This document shows, one piece after another, positions 18,475-27,896 of a DNA stretch of 58,972 nucleotides. This DNA comes from Paenibacillus marchantiophytorum (lineage in GTDB: Bacteria > Bacillota > Bacilli > Paenibacillales > NBRC-103111), in NCBI RefSeq assembly GCF_014640555.1, contig NZ_BMHE01000038.1, forward strand, positions 12,812-71,783. The letters are read 5' to 3'. The stretch's first letter is position 1. Every line of letters starts with the position of its first letter. A program made the translations under genes and the position numbers. The notes under the pieces are model-generated. The model searched no databases and was not told the origin of the DNA. It saw only the letters and a list, made by a program, of their open reading frames with translations.

Positions 18475-19845
18475 TTACTTCTTGCTCGCGGCATCAACCA
18501 GACGGTGCTTGTACCATCCCTCTCCGCGATAACGCCATAGGAAAATCGCCCCGCGCACGCCCCATTCCAATTGCATAGCCGCCCACACGCCGAACACTCC
18601 ATAGCCTAGTGTGATACCAAACACATAGCCGAGAACGACCCGAAACAACCACATAGTCAACATCGCCGTAATCGAGGTGAACCGAGAATCACCCGCAGCT
18701 CGCAGCGCTCCAGGCAGCAGAAAACTGATCGACCATAGAGGGATTTGGACGAGCATATTGACCAGCATAATCAGGTACAGATCGTCCATAATTTCCGCTG
18801 GCGGGTGGAACAGACCTACGAGAGGCTTGAAAAACGGGAGCAGAAGCAAGCCTGTTAGAACCAGCGAGCCCGACGATAGCCATAGAAACGACCTCGTAAA
18901 TTTGCGGGCATCCTGTATACTGCCCCTCCCTATGCACTGCCCAACCACTGTGACCAAGGCTGTAGACAAAGCGATCGAGGGGATTTGCAAGAGCATAGCG
19001 AAAACCGAACTGATCGCATTCGTCGCAATCGCATACGTGCCTAAGCTAACGATGTAGATTTGGGTTAACATTTTACCACCGTTAAAAAACACCTGCTCCG
19101 CGGCGAACGGCAGCCCGATAAACATAATTTTCTTGAACATCGAGAAATTCCAGTCCAGCAAGTCCTTTAGTTGAATTCGCAGGTTGGCATCCAGACGGAG
19201 CAAATAGTACAGTGCGCAACCCGCAGCCAAATAGCGGGAAATATTCACAGCCACACTCAAGCCTAGAACCCCCATATCCATGAAATGAACGAATATGAAG
19301 TTCAGAAGTACGTATGTAAGGTTCATAATTAAGGACAACCCCAAGGTAACTCGGGTTTTCCCGATTCCCCTAAGTGCCCCGTTGACGGCTTCCTTGAAGG
19401 CAATTCCGAGGTAAGATAAACCGCTACCCACCAGATAAGTACCCGCATAGGTGAACACCTCTGGATCCGCCGCACCGAAGAGAACCTTCAGAATCGGATG
19501 ATAAAATAGGAGTACAAACAGACTCAGGATTAGCCCCAACAAAGTCACGGTAGTTACCGAATTGGCTGCCGCCTTGGAAACCATTTTATCATTCCCGCTG
19601 CCCTTATATTGTGCTACCACCACTGTGCCCCCGGTCGCCAAAGCAACGAAAACGTTAACCAGCAAGAGATTGAGCGAATCAACCATACTCACTGCGCTAA
19701 CTGCCGCCACGCCCGACGAACTGATCATAGCAGTGTTCACCAAACTTAGACCAACAAGGAAGGCTTGATCGATAAGAATTGGGAGAAACAACGATATCAC
19801 CTGTCGGTAATCAATGGATTCCCCTGTAAAATATTTGTTCAACAT
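18475..19845 (-). CDS. MATE family multidrug/cation efflux transporter
   Basis: The 456-residue membrane protein has about twelve hydrophobic segments and MATE features. These are VNTAMISSSGVAAVSAVS in the first helices and GALRGIGKTRVTL between helices 5 and 6. The second half repeats the pattern with VVGQCIGRG and PGALRAAGDSR. Such carriers exchange cations for drugs or metabolites. ATG 19845, with GAGG 7 bases upstream, is preferred to the GTG at 19881. The gap to the response regulator gene is about 90 bases. Confidence 0.88.
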   Translation of the reverse strand: MLNKYFTGESIDYRQVISLFLPILIDQAFLVGLSLVNTAMISSSGVAAVSAVSMVDSLNLLLVNVFVALATGGTVVVAQYKGSGNDKMVSKAAANSVTTVTLLGLILSLFVLLFYHPILKVLFGAADPEVFTYAGTYLVGSGLSYLGIAFKEAVNGALRGIGKTRVTLGLSLIMNLTYVLLNFIFVHFMDMGVLGLSVAVNISRYLAAGCALYYLLRLDANLRIQLKDLLDWNFSMFKKIMFIGLPFAAEQVFFNGGKMLTQIYIVSLGTYAIATNAISSVFAMLLQIPSIALSTALVTVVGQCIGRGSIQDARKFTRSFLWLSSGSLVLTGLLLLPFFKPLVGLFHPPAEIMDDLYLIMLVNMLVQIPLWSISFLLPGALRAAGDSRFTSITAMLTMWLFRVVLGYVFGITLGYGVFGVWAAMQLEWGVRGAIFLWRYRGEGWYKHRLVDAASKK

Positions 19846-20105
19846 TACATGGCCTCGAGCCTTAAAGCGAAGCGGAATCACATTTGGTCACTTCCCATTC
19901 GATAGCATCTGACGTCGCCGGATTCTATACCTTTTTGCGAAGATATCATCTTCATGCATTTATCCTACTTTATCATAGAATGTGATGCTGTTGTTGTTAA
20001 CAAAACTTAAAAAAGCGCTTCTCTCCTCTGTTAAATTCTTAATGACGGAACCGTCACTCTAACACCAACCTATTTTCCCAAAAAATAGGCTATGACCCAA
20101 CAGGA

Positions 20106-20132
20106 ACAGACGATTAGTCCATCCATAAAATA
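20106..20132 (+). promoter_or_regulatory. Candidate sigma-K promoter before the collagen-like gene
   Basis: AC at 20106-20107, a 16-base spacer and CATAAAATA at 20124-20132 match the sigma-K form AC-N16-CATANNNTA. The pattern is short and could occur by chance. Support comes from the spore-surface type of the downstream gene. The rest of 19846-20202 holds two small hairpins (TGACGG/CCGTCA and CCTATTTT/AAAATAGG) and no gene. Confidence 0.35.
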
Positions 20133-20202
20133 AACGACTCACGTACACTGAACCATCACGGCTAGGAACAAATTGGAAACTGTTGATAAGGAGGTGTTTC
20201 GC

Positions 20203-20823
20203 TTGTTGTGTCGCAATACCCGCAAAAAAAAACGAAGGGTTCCATTAACAAGAAAGCATGTGTGTAAAAAATCTAATTCCGATGGCAGAAAAGATTGTAA
20301 AAAGAAGACAATTACGGTTTGCCCTTTGCCAAGAAAAAAGGGCCGCAAGAAAATGATTGTCATCTGCAAAAAAAATAAACGTGTTGCTTGTCCTTCACCA
20401 AAAATTAATGTAACTGCTCCGCAAGGCATACAAGGTCCTCAGGGACTTCTGGGGCTTCAAGGAGTACAAGGACCACTAGGCATACAAGGCCCTCCTGGCC
20501 TCCCAGGACCTTCCATCATCCCTGAAATTATCATTGTTCCAAGTGCCCAAAGATACTTTTATACGATTATTTCTGATACGCAATCCCTTGTAACTATTCC
20601 AGCTAATGAATTCACTAACGATGAAGGAAGATTCATATCCGCATTTATAGAGGTAGGTCAAAATAGCTATAGCAATCTTTACATCAATGGCATGTTGCAA
20701 GAAGGCAGCTTATACAGCTTAAATACAAACGCCTTGACTATTAGCGCCAACAATCAAACTATATTTTCTGGTACGCCGATTATTCTCGAAATTATTCAAT
20801 TTTTTGCTCAAACATCCTCTTAA
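20203..20823 (+). CDS. Collagen-like repeat protein with C-terminal DUF4183-type domain
   Basis: The protein (206 residues) probably lies on the spore or cell surface. A very basic, cysteine-containing N-part (about 1-75, rich in Lys/Arg) is followed by ten G-X-Y triplets (GIQ GPQ GLL GLQ and so on, ending GPP GLP GPS). A C-terminal domain of about 105 residues resembles DUF4183, with the SNLYINGMLQEG core. The start is a TTG at 20203, 8 bases after AAGGAGG. An in-frame TTG at 20173 lies before this site and is less likely. The next gene carries the same C-terminal domain alone. Confidence 0.8.
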   Translation: MLCRNTRKKKRRVPLTRKHVCKKSNSDGRKDCKKKTITVCPLPRKKGRKKMIVICKKNKRVACPSPKINVTAPQGIQGPQGLLGLQGVQGPLGIQGPPGLPGPSIIPEIIIVPSAQRYFYTIISDTQSLVTIPANEFTNDEGRFISAFIEVGQNSYSNLYINGMLQEGSLYSLNTNALTISANNQTIFSGTPIILEIIQFFAQTSS

Positions 20824-20910
20824 AATGTACGATCTAATCACATAGCTGCCCTTCCCTTTATTCTATCTCTGACATCTACTAATAGAGATTCGAAAAAGGA
20901 GGTGATATAC

Positions 20911-21195
20911 ATGCCAATTACAAAACCTTTTATGGCTGCCAGAAGATTCAATGCTACAGCAGGAGAAGGCACAGGCGTCGGTGTTGCGTATAATATTCTA
21001 GCTACAGCCACCACGAATGACGCAGGCACTGCTGCAACAGCATTTCCAACAGCTCCAGCGTATTATAATCTCTACATTAATGCACAATTACAAACAGCCG
21101 ATACTTCGACCGTTACTACCACAGCAATTACCATTCCTGGTGGTGATACACTTGATCCAGCGACTCCAATTCTAATCGAATTTGTTGTAAACTAA
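20911..21195 (+). CDS. Small DUF4183-like protein
   Basis: This 94-residue protein shares the NLYINAQLQ core and the ending PILIEFVV with the C-terminal domain of the preceding collagen-like protein. It is rich in Thr and Ala and has no cysteine or signal peptide. ATG 20911 lies 8 bases after AAGGAGG. Proteins of this type are often found in spore surface layers; that role is inferred from family context only. A terminator follows at once. Confidence 0.75.
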   Translation: MPITKPFMAARRFNATAGEGTGVGVAYNILATATTNDAGTAATAFPTAPAYYNLYINAQLQTADTSTVTTTAITIPGGDTLDPATPILIEFVVN

Positions 21196-21215
21196 TTCTC
21201 TTTAGGAACATGATG

Positions 21216-21245
21216 CCGACAATTCTTGTTGTTTGGAATTGTCGG
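21216..21245 (+). terminator. Terminator after the DUF4183 gene pair
   Basis: CCGACAATTC pairs with GAATTGTCGG in a 10-bp stem, followed by TATTGTCGTTTT. Confidence 0.82.
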
Positions 21246-21312
21246 TATTGTCGTTTTCAGCGCCTGAAAACATACAAATACTTATGATGTGAAATCGTAC
21301 TTGTCTGCTGCG

Positions 21313-21675
21313 CTATAAGGAATCAAACAAATCAAAAAAAGCCAAGCCTACATTCAGGCTTAGCTCTTTTGCATGTTTTGGAATTCGTAGTTCGTTCAAT
21401 TTTGTTATAACCGCTTTGGCTACGCTAAGTGTGGACTGAGGATTTTGACCTGTGATTAAAATGCCGTCAACCTCAAAGTGGTCGCTCCAATCTGGCGCCG
21501 CAGCAAAGTTGGAACCTGCTTGACGAAGCTTGGACTCCAGCAGGAATGGCATATAGCGATCCAATCCAGCAGCTTTTTCTTCCGAATCTGTAAAGGCCGT
21601 TATGCGTTTGCCTTCCACTAAGAATTTGCCATCAGACAGCTTCGTATTGACTAAACTAGCCGGTCCATGGCAAAC
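21313..21675 (-). pseudogene. DJ-1/PfpI (class I glutamine amidotransferase-like) fragment, 5' end lost
   Basis: The minus-strand frame reads VCHGPASLVN at its first codons, the nucleophile-elbow motif of the family, and then continues with an Hsp31/PfpI-like C-terminal half to 21313. One codon upstream (21676-21678) is a stop, and 7 bases beyond that begins a family A element (core 21685-21869). The N-terminal half, normally about 130 residues, is absent. The GTG at 21618 could start a 101-residue piece, but that lacks the catalytic cysteine. I take it as a broken gene, with the break at or near the repeat insertion. Confidence 0.8.
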
Positions 21676-21684
21676 CTAGCCGCA

Positions 21685-21869
21685 ATAACGAACTCAACAC
21701 CCGTTATTTGATCAAAATAGGTCATTTCGAAAAACTAACGAATTCCCGAGGTGTTATTCCAAGCAAATGATCACTATTTCGTCTATAAACTACTCGATAG
21801 CGTCAATACAGTTTATTAAATTGCCAAAGTAGCCATTTTTGCGTCAATAAGCATCCTGCAGTTCGTTAG
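21685..21869. repeat. Family A element core, 185 bp
   Basis: The ends are ATAACGAACT and AGTTCGTTAG. The inner pair is CTAACGAA and TTTATTAA at the usual 50-bp offsets. The copy is diverged, but its length is exactly 185 bp. Its left leader is cut to a few bases (AAACCTAGCCGCA) against the broken DJ-1 gene. Confidence 0.82.
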
Positions 21870-22089
21870 AATGATAGAGAGGTTAGGCGGCGGGGGAGCG
21901 CCGGAACGCCGGGGGGGCGGCCAGGTGGGTTCGCTTATCAGAGGGTCGGAAGCTCGGCAGCCCCTAGGCCGGCGGTACTCAACTCTGCCAGCTAACGCTG
22001 TTTTTCAGCGTTGCAGCTCCAACTTTCAAGGACTGCTATTCATAAAAAAACCACTTTTTGAGCAAATAGGAGCTGCTAAAGACTCTTAT
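21870..22089. other. Intergenic stretch with G-rich tract and small hairpin
   Basis: 21885-21935 is G-rich on the plus strand, with runs of five and seven G. Near 21995-22010, AACGCTG and CAGCGTT form a small hairpin. No coding frame with a ribosome site is seen. Confidence 0.5.
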
Positions 22090-23466
22090 CTATACATATT
22101 CCATGGCGTGGTAAGGGCCTCCCTCTTTCATTACGGTCCACAACGGGTCCGTATCCTCTTTCATGGAAAGCATCATGTCATCATGCCATTCATTTAGCAA
22201 GTAGATCGCTTTCAGGCAGATCTCGCTTCTTTGTTCAGCAAGATTATACTGTTCGTAAGGATCATTAACCAAATCAAACAACATCTCTTTGGGAAATCCA
22301 TGATGTCCGTCATGATAGGTACGGATGTACAGCCAGTTCTCAAATCTGACACTTCGCTGGCAAACATGCGCGCACTGGGATACGACCAGATACGGCCTGC
22401 CCGTATCTATGCCTTTTGTAATACTATCGGCATAACTTAAACCATCCCAAGACTCCGGCTTAGACGCATCAAGCAAGCTTGCCAGTGTAGGGGCGAGGTC
22501 CAGCTGATAGTGAAGCCCATCGTCTACGCTTCCTTGCAAACCACCTGGCCAGCGGATAATCATCGGAATTCGGCAGGTCCCTTGATCGGCTGTACCGTGT
22601 TCGGAATAAATGCCGAGTTCCCCCATGTTTTCTCCATGGTCAGCACTCACAATAATCGCCGTATCCTCGAGAACGCCAAGCCTTTCAAGCGTCTGAATCA
22701 CTTGTCCGATATGCTCATCCATATAACGAATGGCAGCATCATAATTATCGATAATGACTCTCAAATCATTATGTTCCTTAATCATCTCACTGTGTCGCGG
22801 ATGTCTATAGTAATGCGACTTAGCAAGCTTATTCATATCTTCAATACTGTGCTGCCCTTTTTTGAGCTTGTGCTGCTGGAAGACATCCTCCGTAATCCAA
22901 GCCGGCATCGGCTGATCCGCAAAGGGGTTACCGAAGTGATCCGGGGTTCTGTAAGGCGTATGCGGGTCCCAGAAATTCAGATGCAAGAACCAATCATCTG
23001 CCTTCGCGTTATCTTCTAACCATTTGAGCGCTACTGGCAAAATTTGTTCAGCAGATTCTCCGCCTCTGCCCCCAACATTCAACACTTCATTAAATCCCGC
23101 GTTAAAAGTCCATACGGAATGTCTTTCCGAGAATGTGCTGATCGATGCCGTCTTCATGCCAATCTTGCGCAATACGCCAGGAAGGCTTTCCGTGGCCAAT
23201 CGGTCGCTGAAACCCCGCTCCATCCCTTCACGCCTCATATCCGCAGCTGTGCCCCCATGTCCAACTACGCCGGTGTGGATCCCGAATCTGCCTGACATTA
23301 ATGCCGATCTGGATGGCATACATGGCGCGTCGGAGCAGTAATAGTTGTTGAATCGTACGCTCTCTTCTGCGATACGATCAATATTAGGAGATGTCGCACG
23401 GTGATAACCATAGCAGCCGAGATGATCAGGACGCAAGGAATCTAAATCCAAATATAGGATTCTCAT
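22090..23466 (-). CDS. Sulfatase (formylglycine-dependent, Cys type)
   Basis: It hydrolyses a sulfate ester, probably on a sugar delivered by the importer encoded just upstream. The 458 residues start with the metal-binding LYLDLDSLRPDHLG and contain CMPSR (Cys49), the CxPxR signature whose cysteine is oxidised to formylglycine. Further metal-site motifs are SADHGENMGELG and HGTADQG. No signal peptide is seen, so it should be cytoplasmic. No formylglycine-generating enzyme is encoded in this window. It is the last gene of the transporter cluster, 78 bases after the MalG-type permease gene, with a weak ribosome site. Confidence 0.9.
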   Translation of the reverse strand: MRILYLDLDSLRPDHLGCYGYHRATSPNIDRIAEESVRFNNYYCSDAPCMPSRSALMSGRFGIHTGVVGHGGTAADMRREGMERGFSDRLATESLPGVLRKIGMKTASISTFSERHSVWTFNAGFNEVLNVGGRGGESAEQILPVALKWLEDNAKADDWFLHLNFWDPHTPYRTPDHFGNPFADQPMPAWITEDVFQQHKLKKGQHSIEDMNKLAKSHYYRHPRHSEMIKEHNDLRVIIDNYDAAIRYMDEHIGQVIQTLERLGVLEDTAIIVSADHGENMGELGIYSEHGTADQGTCRIPMIIRWPGGLQGSVDDGLHYQLDLAPTLASLLDASKPESWDGLSYADSITKGIDTGRPYLVVSQCAHVCQRSVRFENWLYIRTYHDGHHGFPKEMLFDLVNDPYEQYNLAEQRSEICLKAIYLLNEWHDDMMLSMKEDTDPLWTVMKEGGPYHAMEYV

Positions 23467-23544
23467 AGATCATGTAACCTGCCTTTGATGTATTTTATAA
23501 TTAGTAGTTGTAATTTGCAGCTGTAGTTTGTGCATCACCTGTCG

Positions 23545-24372
23545 TTAGCCCTTCACAGCCCCGGCAATCCCATCCACAAAGTAGCGCTGCAAGAATAGGA
23601 AAATAACAATAATCGGAAGTATCGCGATCGTACCGCCAGCAGCAATCCCCGTCCAATCCACCACATTCTCGCCCCGCAGGGCATATAAGCCAACGGCAAG
23701 TGGACGCAGATTAGGCGAACTGAGAGTTAAAATTAGCGGGATCATAAAAGAGTTCCAGGACCAGATGAACTGCATGATCGTCACACTGCCGACGATTGGC
23801 TTCGATAACGGCAGCATAATGGTAAAAAAGGTGCGGAAAAATCCACAGCCGTCCATAATGGAGGCTTCCTCCAGCTCCTTGGGAATCTGGCCGAAAAAAG
23901 TAGAAAAGAGCAAAATAAAGATGATATGCGCTCCCCCAGCTTCGGCTAAAATAACGCCTAACAAGTTGTTCATAAGTCCCAAATGTTTGATCAAATCATA
24001 AATCGGAATAATCGCAAATTCCATCGGTACAAACATACTGGCGACGAGAACCCCCAAGACCAGCTTCTTCCCTTTAAATACATATCTGCCAAGCACATAT
24101 CCGCATGTTGCCGTAGCCAGAAGTACGATGAGGATGGTACTGACGGAAATAACCACACTATTGATAAAATATCGTTCAAAATTGGCTTCATTCCACGCTC
24201 TGACCAAATTCCCCATCTGGAAGCTATTAGGAATCAACCGCAGTCCATTGCTGAAAAATTCGCTCTGCGTCTTGAAGGAAGCGGAAACCATCCATAAGAA
24301 CGGATAAATCCAAACGATGCAAAAGGCGGTCATGACGACGTGGAACAATGATAATCTGAGGATTTTCATCAT
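23545..24372 (-). CDS. Carbohydrate ABC transporter permease (MalG-type)
   Basis: The 275-residue membrane protein has about six helices, the EAA loop EEASIMDGCGF and the C-terminal RYFVDGIAGAVKG typical of MalG/UgpE-type partners. It overlaps the stop of the preceding permease gene by four bases. It forms the channel with the product of 24369-25286, fed by the lipoprotein of 25286-26803. Confidence 0.92.
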   Translation of the reverse strand: MMKILRLSLFHVVMTAFCIVWIYPFLWMVSASFKTQSEFFSNGLRLIPNSFQMGNLVRAWNEANFERYFINSVVISVSTILIVLLATATCGYVLGRYVFKGKKLVLGVLVASMFVPMEFAIIPIYDLIKHLGLMNNLLGVILAEAGGAHIIFILLFSTFFGQIPKELEEASIMDGCGFFRTFFTIMLPLSKPIVGSVTIMQFIWSWNSFMIPLILTLSSPNLRPLAVGLYALRGENVVDWTGIAAGGTIAILPIIVIFLFLQRYFVDGIAGAVKG

Positions 24373-25286
24373 TTGGCACGACCTTTCATTCGTTTATTCA
24401 GCACGGATTGGATAATCGCGAGCGCACTGATGGTTACTGCAAAGAAGAGTCCGGCAGCAGACGCATACCCAAGTTGCGGAAGTCCCATCTCACTGGAAAA
24501 GGCGTATCGATAAATGTAGGTGGACACCACATCCGTTGCGAAAAAAGGGCCTCCGTTGGTCATCGTTTTGATCAAATCGAACACTTTCAGGGAATTAACA
24601 ACGTTTAGCAGTAAAATGACGGCTCCTATAGGCAGAAGCAAAGGAATGGTTATATGAACGAATAATTTCATTCCTCTTGCGCCATCCACTTCAGCCGCTT
24701 CATACAGATCCTTTGGTATCCCCTGAAGTCCGGCAAGCCAATAAATCATATTAATGCCGAGATTTTTCCACACCGAAATGAGGACCACGGTAAACATCGA
24801 CCATTTGGCATCTCCCAGCCAATTAATCGGTGTGCTAAGCAAACCTATTTTCATTAACGCATCATTGACAGCTCCATCGCTGCCCCATATGAAAACCATA
24901 ATAATACCGACAATCGATGTCGTTGTAACAACGGGCAGGAAGATTAAGGTCCGGTATAGGCTGGCTCCTTTTAACCGGGGACGATTCAAAACAACAGCTA
25001 GTATTAATGGAATGATCAGATTAAGCGGCACGACACCGAACATGAATTTGAAACTATTTTTAAAAGCGTTCCAAAAGTAGGGGTCCTTCGCCACATTCGC
25101 GAAGTTATCAAGTCCGACATAGGTCGCATCGGATGTTAACCCCGACCAATCCAACGTGGCATAGTAGAAGCTGGCCGCAATCGGCCAGCCTTGAAACAGA
25201 ACGAAAAGCAATAACGTTGGAACCAGGAATATCCAACACCACAATTCAATTTTGCACTTGGTTTTCACGATGTGTGAACTCCCCAT
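24369..25286 (-). CDS. Carbohydrate ABC transporter permease (MalF/UgpA-type)
   Basis: This 305-residue membrane protein has about six helices, the FLVPTLLLFVLFQGWP first segment and the EAA motif YEAAEVDGARG. The ATG at 25286 overlaps the stop of the binding-protein gene. An in-frame GTG at 25268, ten bases after GGGGAG, is an alternative start that would shorten the protein by six residues. Confidence 0.92.
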   Translation of the reverse strand: MGSSHIVKTKCKIELWCWIFLVPTLLLFVLFQGWPIAASFYYATLDWSGLTSDATYVGLDNFANVAKDPYFWNAFKNSFKFMFGVVPLNLIIPLILAVVLNRPRLKGASLYRTLIFLPVVTTTSIVGIIMVFIWGSDGAVNDALMKIGLLSTPINWLGDAKWSMFTVVLISVWKNLGINMIYWLAGLQGIPKDLYEAAEVDGARGMKLFVHITIPLLLPIGAVILLLNVVNSLKVFDLIKTMTNGGPFFATDVVSTYIYRYAFSSEMGLPQLGYASAAGLFFAVTISALAIIQSVLNKRMKGRAK

Positions 25287-26803
25287 TATTTGATCGATTT
25301 GTAATCTTGTTCGGAGTAATTTTTATCTGGACTCCAATTGGAGAATATGAAATCATTCTTGTCTACCTTGGCGCCGTCTGCCGTCGCCTTCGTGATAGCC
25401 GTATCCAACGCTTTATTAATGAGATCGGAGTATTGCTTTAGTGGAGCGGTTGGATCTTTGATCGCCCCGGATACGACGCCTTGCAGGATATCGCCTACAC
25501 CAGGCTGAACATCCTTATAATTCCCATACACACTTGTAAGTTCAGGGTTTCTAATCTGCGGATTCGGAATTAAACGGGAAGATTTCTGAACAATGTCGTA
25601 GTATTGCTTAAACTGCGGAATTTCGGAGGAGCTCTCATTAACATCCTTTAAGATCGAGAACCGGTCTCCCGCTTTAACCAATACCGACTGATATTCCTTG
25701 CTGAAATATTCCTTTAAATAAAGCGCAGCCTCTTTCGGATGTTTCGATGTCTTCGACATTCCGATCCAAGCCCCAATGGTTGATTTAGGCAGATACCCCT
25801 TCTGTCCATCGTCCGGCACCGGAGGCATCATCACCCCGAAATCCAAGTTAGGATTATCCCGTTTCCATACACCAATGGACCATTCCCCTTGCAAAATGAA
25901 ACCAGCCTGGCCTTCGCCAAACAAGGCGCGAGCTTCGGGAGCAGATATGCTCATCGTCTTCGGATGGAAGCTTCCGTCATCTTTCATGCCCTTGAACAAG
26001 TTCATCACATCTACAACGGCCTTGCTGTCATAGTTCGCGTCATGTGTGACCAAACTGATCGGCGATTGTTGGTTTAACCCACTGCCGCCCAGTGCGGACC
26101 AGTCCATAGCGGCCAGTTTCCACCGACCGATTTGTTTGCCCCCCTCGATAATGCCGTACGCCTTGCCTTTACCGGCTGCCGTAATTTTCTTTGCTGCCTC
26201 GCGGAATTCTGTGTAGGTTTTGGGCGGGCTATCTGGGTTTAGTCCCGCATCTCTAAACAATTGCTTATTGTAATAAACAAGCGTACTCGGCACACTGGAA
26301 AGCGCAGGTATGGAATACACCTTGCCATTTAACACCGTCGAACCTTCCACGAACACACCATCAATGAATCGGCTCTTAAAAGCATCATCGAGGTACGCAT
26401 CTAGTGGCTGATACCATTCACCTTTAACTGCCATACTGAGCGACATATTGCCTGGAATAGGGAACAAATCCGGCGCGTCTCCCGATTTAATCGCTGTCGT
26501 GATCGTATTCTGGAATTGATCAACGCTCATTAGCGTGTATTCGATTTTGATATTCGGGTATTTCGCTTCAAAATCCTTGATAAATTTTTCGCGATAGGGC
26601 TTCTCGCTATCTGCCCAGTCCATCACTCGCAAGGTAACTTTCTCACCTGTTGGCGCTGTTTCGGCTTTATTTCCCGAAGTTCCCGGTGCTGCAGGAGTGC
26701 CCGTGCTAACTGTATTCGCAGGAGAGGCAGAGCAAGCCGTAATGATTTGTACAATTAGTGCAGATCCGATTAAAATAGCAGAATATTTCTTTTTTTGTAC
26801 CAT
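25286..26803 (-). CDS. Sugar ABC transporter substrate-binding lipoprotein
   Basis: The 505-residue protein has a basic start, a hydrophobic segment and a lipobox ITAC (Cys23), followed by an Ala/Thr/Gly/Pro-rich linker. It belongs to the family 1 extracellular solute-binding proteins (SBP_bac_1). It supplies the two permeases translated after it. No ATPase gene is present, so a shared MsmX-like ATPase is assumed. The downstream sulfatase points to a sulfated or otherwise decorated sugar as ligand (inference). The start has a GGGGGAAA-type ribosome site. Confidence 0.9.
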   Translation of the reverse strand: MVQKKKYSAILIGSALIVQIITACSASPANTVSTGTPAAPGTSGNKAETAPTGEKVTLRVMDWADSEKPYREKFIKDFEAKYPNIKIEYTLMSVDQFQNTITTAIKSGDAPDLFPIPGNMSLSMAVKGEWYQPLDAYLDDAFKSRFIDGVFVEGSTVLNGKVYSIPALSSVPSTLVYYNKQLFRDAGLNPDSPPKTYTEFREAAKKITAAGKGKAYGIIEGGKQIGRWKLAAMDWSALGGSGLNQQSPISLVTHDANYDSKAVVDVMNLFKGMKDDGSFHPKTMSISAPEARALFGEGQAGFILQGEWSIGVWKRDNPNLDFGVMMPPVPDDGQKGYLPKSTIGAWIGMSKTSKHPKEAALYLKEYFSKEYQSVLVKAGDRFSILKDVNESSSEIPQFKQYYDIVQKSSRLIPNPQIRNPELTSVYGNYKDVQPGVGDILQGVVSGAIKDPTAPLKQYSDLINKALDTAITKATADGAKVDKNDFIFSNWSPDKNYSEQDYKSIK

Positions 26804-26923
26804 TGATATTTCCCCCTTTTTAAGATTACAAATATTCGCAGTTAACCTTGTTTAGTCAAACATTTCGCTAATTGTATGCGCTGTCAAGCCCTCCTCACCC
26901 TAATCTGTACTTCCTATGTTATC

Positions 26924-27775
26924 CTACAACCTATCCTCAGACCATGTAGGCACGATGCCAGTTTTTGTACTTTTGATACTTTTTCGAAAATTGCTAGGGG
27001 ACATGCGAAAAGCTTTCTGAAAAACGCGATTGAAATGCGATGCGTCATAAAAGCCGCATTCCTGCGAAATTTGCTCGATGGTGTTTTCCTGGTCTTCCAG
27101 CATTCGTTTGGCTTGGATTAATCTCATTTTTTGCAGCATCTGCATCGGAGTCAGTTCATATACCTGCTTAAAAGCCCGACTAAAATAGACAGGATTCATA
27201 TGGTAAATGTCAGCTAATTCCTCACGCGTAATATTCCGTTCCAACCCCTTCTCAATATAATGAAGCGCATAATTAAAGCGGGCAATTTCGAACGTATCTA
27301 TGGATGCACGCTTTCCTCCTATTTTGGAGCTTTCCACAATCTCATGAAGCAGAAACAGCGCCAGAAAACCCGCCTGCACAGACCCCTGTTCATGATCTTT
27401 TTGCTGCCACATATCTTTGAGTTCGTCGAACTTCTTTTCATACAAAGCGGTGTCCCGAATGGTAATCACCTTATTAAACGGGAACAGCTGAAAGAAATCT
27501 TCTCCCTCTCTAACGTGCAATTCAATACTAAACAGAAAGTGAATGCCTTCCTTTTGCGAAATCACATTAAAAGGCGTATCAGGACGATGAATCATCACGT
27601 CACCGGTTTTGGCAATATACTCCTTGCCGTCGTCTGTCGTGATGACCTCCCCTTCTTTGATATAGGATACCGTTAGATAAGGCTGGGTGAAATCAAACAT
27701 GAACCGGGAGTAATATTGTATTTTTTTCACATCGAATAACGTTATGGCAAATAGATCCTTCACCTGTGTCAACAA
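26924..27775 (-). CDS. AraC family transcriptional regulator
   Basis: The 283 residues comprise an N-terminal cupin-like sensing half (about 20-110, with GDVMIHRPDTPF) and a C-terminal AraC double helix-turn-helix (about 180-270). ITREELADIYHMNPVYFSR lies in its first motif and MSPSNFRKS near the end. It lies 120 bases upstream of the binding-protein gene on the same strand and probably controls the importer/sulfatase genes in response to the imported sugar. Confidence 0.88.
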   Translation of the reverse strand: MLTQVKDLFAITLFDVKKIQYYSRFMFDFTQPYLTVSYIKEGEVITTDDGKEYIAKTGDVMIHRPDTPFNVISQKEGIHFLFSIELHVREGEDFFQLFPFNKVITIRDTALYEKKFDELKDMWQQKDHEQGSVQAGFLALFLLHEIVESSKIGGKRASIDTFEIARFNYALHYIEKGLERNITREELADIYHMNPVYFSRAFKQVYELTPMQMLQKMRLIQAKRMLEDQENTIEQISQECGFYDASHFNRVFQKAFRMSPSNFRKSIKSTKTGIVPTWSEDRL

Positions 27776-27896
27776 AATAGATTCACTCCTGTCTCTTTTT
27801 CAGTGATTATATCAGTAATTAATTATTTGCAATACTGCACTGAGAAAAACCTAGCCTGCAGTTAGGTCTTCAAATCCATGCACCTTCGCAAGCCTC

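Noticed and set aside
21340..21372. Hairpin (AAGCCT/AGGCTT) as terminator of the broken DJ-1 gene
   Set aside because: It is within the remaining coding part of that gene, before its stop codon.
21885..21935. G-quadruplex regulatory element
   Set aside because: The G-runs are irregular and interrupted by C-rich runs that would rather pair with them. The evidence is too weak to list as a finding.
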